This document shows, in pieces, positions 2,774 through 5,562 of a stretch of DNA of 5,562 nucleotides. The notes beneath the pieces are model-generated. The model was not told the DNA's origin. It did no database searches and saw only the letters and a program-made list of their open reading frames with translations. Positions within the stretch are counted from its first letter, which is position 1, and each line of letters opens with the position of its first letter. A program made the translations under genes and the position numbers. The DNA comes from CAMCYM01 sp041191165 (GTDB lineage Bacteria > Bacteroidota > Bacteroidia > Flavobacteriales_D > Sanyastnellaceae), in the NCBI GenBank assembly GCA_041191165.1, contig JBEEPJ010000145.1, positions 1 through 5,562 on the forward strand, given 5' to 3'.

Positions 2774-5562
2774 ATCGCAACCCGAGTACGGCACGATCGC
2801 AGGCCAAGTCGCCAGCGTCACGCACCCACCCGCATCGGTTGCTGTGAAGATATAGCGGGCCGGCGGAATCGCCCCCCACTGGGCTGTGGCAAACGAAACG
2901 CCCGTCAGCTGGTCCGTCAGTGTGTACGGCGCGGTGCCCCCGGTCAGCGTGGGCGTCAGCGTCGCCCCGGCCCCGGCCCCCTCGCCCACAGCGATGTGCA
3001 AAGCCGTCATCTCCAAGTACACGCAGCTCGCCGGGTCCGTCAAGTTCGCCGCGGCGCTGAAGTTGCAGGCATCCGTGTCCATGCAGCCCGCCACGAAGCC
3101 CTCGGTGACATCGCAAACCGTGTTCCCGTTGGTGTCGTAGCAGATGCCCGCGCAGTCGTAACCCAGCGCTGGGAAGGTGCAGGAGCCGTCGTTGGAAGTG
3201 GCGGCGGCGCTGTAGTTGCAGGCTGCGGCCAGGGTGCAGCCGGGGACATCGCAGGAGCCGTCGTCCTGGGTGGCCGTGGCATCGTAGTTGGTGGCTGCGG
3301 GGTTCGTGCAGCCCTGGCAAGAGCTGAAGTCGCAGGCCGCGGCGATGGTCGCCGTGGCGTCGTAGTCGCAGGCGCTGCTGTTGAGGCAGCCCGCGCAGGA
3401 CGTCCACTCGCAGGAGCCGTCGTTGTACAGGGCCGTGGCGTCGTAGTTGCAGGCGCTGGCCTCGGAGCAGCCCAGGCACGAGGTGTACTCGCACGCGCTG
3501 AAGCCCCCGTAGTTGCAGGCGGCCGTGTCCGTGCAGGCCGGTGGCAAGCCCGCCATCGGGGGCGCCGGCGACAGGAGCGGCATCGGCATCGGCGGGGCCG
3601 GGGGCGTTCCGGGCCAGCTGCAGAAGCTCGTCAGCGGCAAGCCCTGCACCGTGGCCGCCGGGTCGTAATTGGTGGCGCTTGGAATCACGCAGCCCACCAC
3701 CACCAGGAAGCACGAGCCATCGTCCGTGCCGGCCGCCGGGTTGAAGTTGACCGCCGCCGGATCCGTGCAACCCGGGAAGTCCACCGCGTCGCATATGCCA
3801 TCCCCGTCGGTGTCCGCGCCGGGGAGACAGTTGCCCGCGCAATCTTCCCAGTCGAGCGCCGGGAAGGTGCACTGCAGCGGCGCGGAGACCGTGGCCTCGG
3901 CGTCGAAGTTGCAGGCATTGGGGTTCATGCAGCCCGCGCAGGACGTGAACTCGCACGTGGCATTGTCCCAGCAGTCCGCGGCGGGGTTGTAGTTGCAGGC
4001 ACTCGCCAGCGCGCAGCCGAGCACCGTGGGGGGGGCGCATTCGCCGCAGCTGTTCTGGTAGACACAGGCTGTGGCTGAGGCCGTTGCATAATTGCATGAG
4101 GCCAAATCCACACAACCATCCACCAGGTCACACAGCCCATCCCCATCGACATCCTGATCGACCGCCCCACATCCGCACAGCCCTGCCGCCGTCTTGTTCC
4201 CATCCGCTGGACAGCCGTCCCCCGCCGTGGCGACATAGCCCTGGGGTTGCGCACAGGCCTGCTGGCTCACCGCCGGATTCCCGGCCCCGTCCCCGTCGGC
4301 ATCCGCATACCACGTCGTCCCGTACGTGCAGTCCGCCGGCACATTCCAGTTCGCATCCGCATCGAAGTTGCAGGCCGTCGCATCCGTGCATCCCTCGACC
4401 AAGGGGCAGACGACCGTCTGAAAAGTGGCATACGCGTTGGTCGAATTCGAGTTGATGCCGTAGAGCGTGCCGCCCGGATATGTCTGGTAGGCCATACCGA
4501 TGTTGTTGTACAGCCCGCCGGTCAGCTCCACCTTGTACCAGGTGTCCTCTTGCACCGCAAACCCGCTGAAGTTGTGGGTCTGCCAGTCGAAGTTGTAGTT
4601 GCTGCCCGGCGTGGTGGACGGCGCCGTGGCAAGCACCGCCCCCGTCGAGGGATTGAGGATGCGCATGGTCACCCCCTCGCCCGATCGAATCCGCACCCGC
4701 GTAAGCAATCCCGTGCTTTTCGCCTGGAACGTAAATCCTCCCACCGGGAAGAAGTACTCGCTGCCCAGGGCGTTGTCCTGGTTGCACAACGTCCCATCGA
4801 TGCACAGCGCCGGGTCCACCCCCGTGTTGCCCCCCACGCAGCCGCAGCTGTTGGTGTAGGCGGAGCCGCCGCACACGCCGTTGCAGTCAGGGGCCTGGCA
4901 GCTTCCTGCGATGGTGGCATCCGAATCGTAATTGCAAGCCGTGGGGGTCATGCAGCCCACACAGTGTCCCGCCACCAGCCCCGTGTTGCCCCCGGTGCAG
5001 CCGCAGGCCGTCACCGTCGCCGAGCCGCCGCACACCCCATTGCAGTCGGCATAGAGGCAAGAGCCATCGGACTCATTCGCCGTCGCATCGAAATTGCAAG
5101 CCGTGGCATCGGTGCAGCCGAAGACGTAGCCGCCGGTGCCGGGGCAGACGACCGTCTGAAAAGTGGCATAGGCGTTGGTCGAATTCGAGTTGACGCCATA
5201 CAGCGTGCCCCCGGGATACGACTGGTAGGCCATGCCGATGTTGTTGTACAGGCCGCCAGTCAGCTCCACCTTGTACCAGGTGTCTTCCTCCACCGCAAAG
5301 TCCGTGAAGTTGTGGGTCTGCCAGTCGAAGTTGTAGTTGGTGCCCGGCGTGGTGGAAAGCGCCGTGGCGAGCACCGCGCCCGTCGAGGGATTGAGGATGC
5401 GCATGGTCACCCCCTCGCCCGATCGAATCCGCACCCGCGTCAGCAGTCCGGTGCTGTTCGCCTGGAACGTAAATCCCCCCACCGGAAAGAAGTACTCGCT
5501 GCCCAGGGCGTTGTCCTGGCTGCACAGCGTCCCATCGATGCACAGCGCCGGGTCCACGCCGG
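2771..5562 (-). CDS. C-terminal part of a large exported cysteine-rich repeat protein (5' end beyond right edge)
   Basis: The frame is open to the right edge; the GTG at 5557 is internal, because the same Gly-Val-Asp-Pro occurs mid-protein. Numbering from that Val, residues 1-139 and 247-385 are near-identical beta-rich modules (FFPVGGFTFQA, RVRIRSGEGVTMRIL, WYKVELTGG). Cysteine units of the form GCxxxxACNYDxxA...C recur 14 times between 147 and 845. CNGVCGG segments lie at 172-178 and 225-231. Calcium-binding-like DxDGDG loops sit at 418-424, 469-477 and 582-590. Residues 649-673 are a Pro/Met-rich linker, and 862-922 resemble a SprB repeat (GGTAPYTL ... ARYIFTATDAGGC). There are about 74 Cys but only 4 Lys and 9 Arg, fitting an acidic, disulphide-bonded extracellular protein such as an adhesin or structural surface protein of Bacteroidota. 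It ends ...PYSGCD with no type IX secretion sorting domain. Signal peptide and exact function cannot be seen. Confidence 0.92.
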   Translation of the reverse strand, partial: GVDPALCIDGTLCSQDNALGSEYFFPVGGFTFQANSTGLLTRVRIRSGEGVTMRILNPSTGAVLATALSTTPGTNYNFDWQTHNFTDFAVEEDTWYKVELTGGLYNNIGMAYQSYPGGTLYGVNSNSTNAYATFQTVVCPGTGGYVFGCTDATACNFDATANESDGSCLYADCNGVCGGSATVTACGCTGGNTGLVAGHCVGCMTPTACNYDSDATIAGSCQAPDCNGVCGGSAYTNSCGCVGGNTGVDPALCIDGTLCNQDNALGSEYFFPVGGFTFQAKSTGLLTRVRIRSGEGVTMRILNPSTGAVLATAPSTTPGSNYNFDWQTHNFSGFAVQEDTWYKVELTGGLYNNIGMAYQTYPGGTLYGINSNSTNAYATFQTVVCPLVEGCTDATACNFDADANWNVPADCTYGTTWYADADGDGAGNPAVSQQACAQPQGYVATAGDGCPADGNKTAAGLCGCGAVDQDVDGDGLCDLVDGCVDLASCNYATASATACVYQNSCGECAPPTVLGCALASACNYNPAADCWDNATCEFTSCAGCMNPNACNFDAEATVSAPLQCTFPALDWEDCAGNCLPGADTDGDGICDAVDFPGCTDPAAVNFNPAAGTDDGSCFLVVVGCVIPSATNYDPAATVQGLPLTSFCSWPGTPPAPPMPMPLLSPAPPMAGLPPACTDTAACNYGGFSACEYTSCLGCSEASACNYDATALYNDGSCEWTSCAGCLNSSACDYDATATIAAACDFSSCQGCTNPAATNYDATATQDDGSCDVPGCTLAAACNYSAAATSNDGSCTFPALGYDCAGICYDTNGNTVCDVTEGFVAGCMDTDACNFSAAANLTDPASCVYLEMTALHIAVGEGAGAGATLTPTLTGGTAPYTLTDQLTGVSFATAQWGAIPPARYIFTATDAGGCVTLATWPAIVPYSGCD
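2798..2974 (-). other. SprB-like repeat domain at the C-terminus of the exported protein
   Basis: Codons 862-920 give a single domain with GGTAPYTL near the start and ARYIFTATDAGGCV near the end. This is the 'GG..PY..... G.Y.. T.TDA.GC' pattern of SprB repeats, known from gliding and adhesion proteins of Bacteroidota. The usual Trp after PYTY is absent, so it is a divergent member. It is the last domain before the stop codon, six residues later. Confidence 0.6.
3023..5119 (-). repeat. Array of 14 interspersed cysteine-rich units (GCxxxxACNYD type)
   Basis: Units begin at residues 147, 201, 389, 481, 514, 542, 596, 622, 674, 696, 723, 749, 773 and 824 of the visible protein. Each is about 16-25 residues: a first Cys, a second Cys six residues on before N-Y/F, and a third Cys closing the unit, often as DDGSC or NDGSC. 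Three units replace the middle Cys (V603, T629, T756). From 481 onward the units are nearly back to back; before that they are spaced by the beta modules. Such units are common in exported flavobacterial proteins and presumably form small disulphide-stabilised loops. At DNA level the shared core is a short GTTGCAGGC-like string. Confidence 0.85.
4403..4819 (-). repeat. Direct repeat copy B of the 139-residue beta-rich module
   Basis: This copy encodes residues 247-385 of the visible protein. It aligns without gaps to 5141-5557, offset by 738 bp. By hand count about 31 of 417 bases differ (about 93% identity) and 9 of 139 residues differ. It is followed directly by a cysteine unit and a calcium-loop segment, unlike copy A. 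Confidence 0.92.
5141..5557 (-). repeat. Direct repeat copy A of the 139-residue beta-rich module
   Basis: This is the first visible copy of the module, residues 1-139. Hydrophobic alternating segments and absence of cysteine between residues 12 and 138 suggest a jelly-roll-like beta-sandwich, perhaps carbohydrate- or surface-binding; that is inference. Homology may continue past the right edge, so further copies may exist outside the window. Confidence 0.9.

Noticed and set aside
1580..4078. An 832-codon open frame on the plus strand.
   Set aside because: It lies antisense to two well-supported minus-strand genes. Its product is low-complexity Arg/Pro/Gly/His-rich, with no domain. It is open only because stop-antisense codons (TTA, CTA, TCA) are rare in GC-rich genes.
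2583..4115. A 510-codon minus-strand frame overlapping the repeat-protein gene in another register.
   Set aside because: Its product is a Gly/Arg/Leu/His-biased shadow of the repetitive cysteine units. The alternative frame gives clear repeated units, SprB-like and calcium-loop motifs.
3023..4117. Recurrent GTAGTTGCAGGC-like strings that could suggest a CRISPR or other non-coding repeat array.
   Set aside because: They fall in register with the codons for Ala-Cys-Asn-Tyr of the protein units, are imperfect, and have irregular spacing. They are coding repeats.
5555..5557. GTG as the start codon of the repeat-protein gene.
   Set aside because: The frame continues open to the window edge, and the second module copy has the same Val preceded by Gly-Asn-Thr-Gly. 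The Val is therefore internal and the true start lies outside the window.

Overview
All four genes supported in this 5.6 kb window lie on the minus strand, so transcription runs right to left. The DNA is very GC-rich. The largest gene encodes a cysteine-rich surface or secreted protein with GCTDxxACNYD-type units, calcium-binding DxDGDG loops and a terminal SprB-like repeat. That combination is characteristic of exported proteins of Bacteroidota, especially Flavobacteriales, so an uncultured high-GC member of that group is the best guess. It rests on protein style only; no phylogenetic marker is present.

Layout in transcription order. (1) 5562-2771: the C-terminal 929 or so residues of a large exported repeat protein whose N-terminus lies beyond the right edge. 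It carries two nearly identical 139-residue beta-rich modules (about 93% DNA identity), two CNGVCGG segments, 14 cysteine units and a final SprB-like domain. It ends without a recognisable type IX secretion C-terminal sorting domain. (2) 2770-1694: a 358-residue predicted cytoplasmic protein with a His/Cys cluster (H166, C172, C177, C193, C196) and a winged-helix-like C-terminus. Its ATG directly follows the TGA of gene 1. (3) An 82-bp spacer (1612-1693) in which two runs-of-G motifs flank a 12-bp perfect palindrome. (4) 1611-295: a 438-residue fusion of two gamma-glutamylcyclotransferase (GGCT/AIG2-like) domains plus an unrecognised C-terminal domain. (5) 261-1: the first 87 residues of a protein whose N-terminus looks like the winged-helix/dimerisation region of a small-molecule methyltransferase; it runs off the left edge.

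The tight spacing (0, 82 and 33 bp, no convincing terminator) suggests co-transcription, but no pathway joining the genes can be proven. The cyclotransferase fusion and the putative methyltransferase could form a small-molecule tailoring pair. The middle gene looks regulatory, and the repeat protein is extracellular. The most unusual directly visible features are a 445-residue stretch of the repeat protein with no lysine or arginine, the duplicated beta module, the missing export domain, the zero-gap junction with an unnamed His/Cys protein, and the G-run/palindrome spacer.
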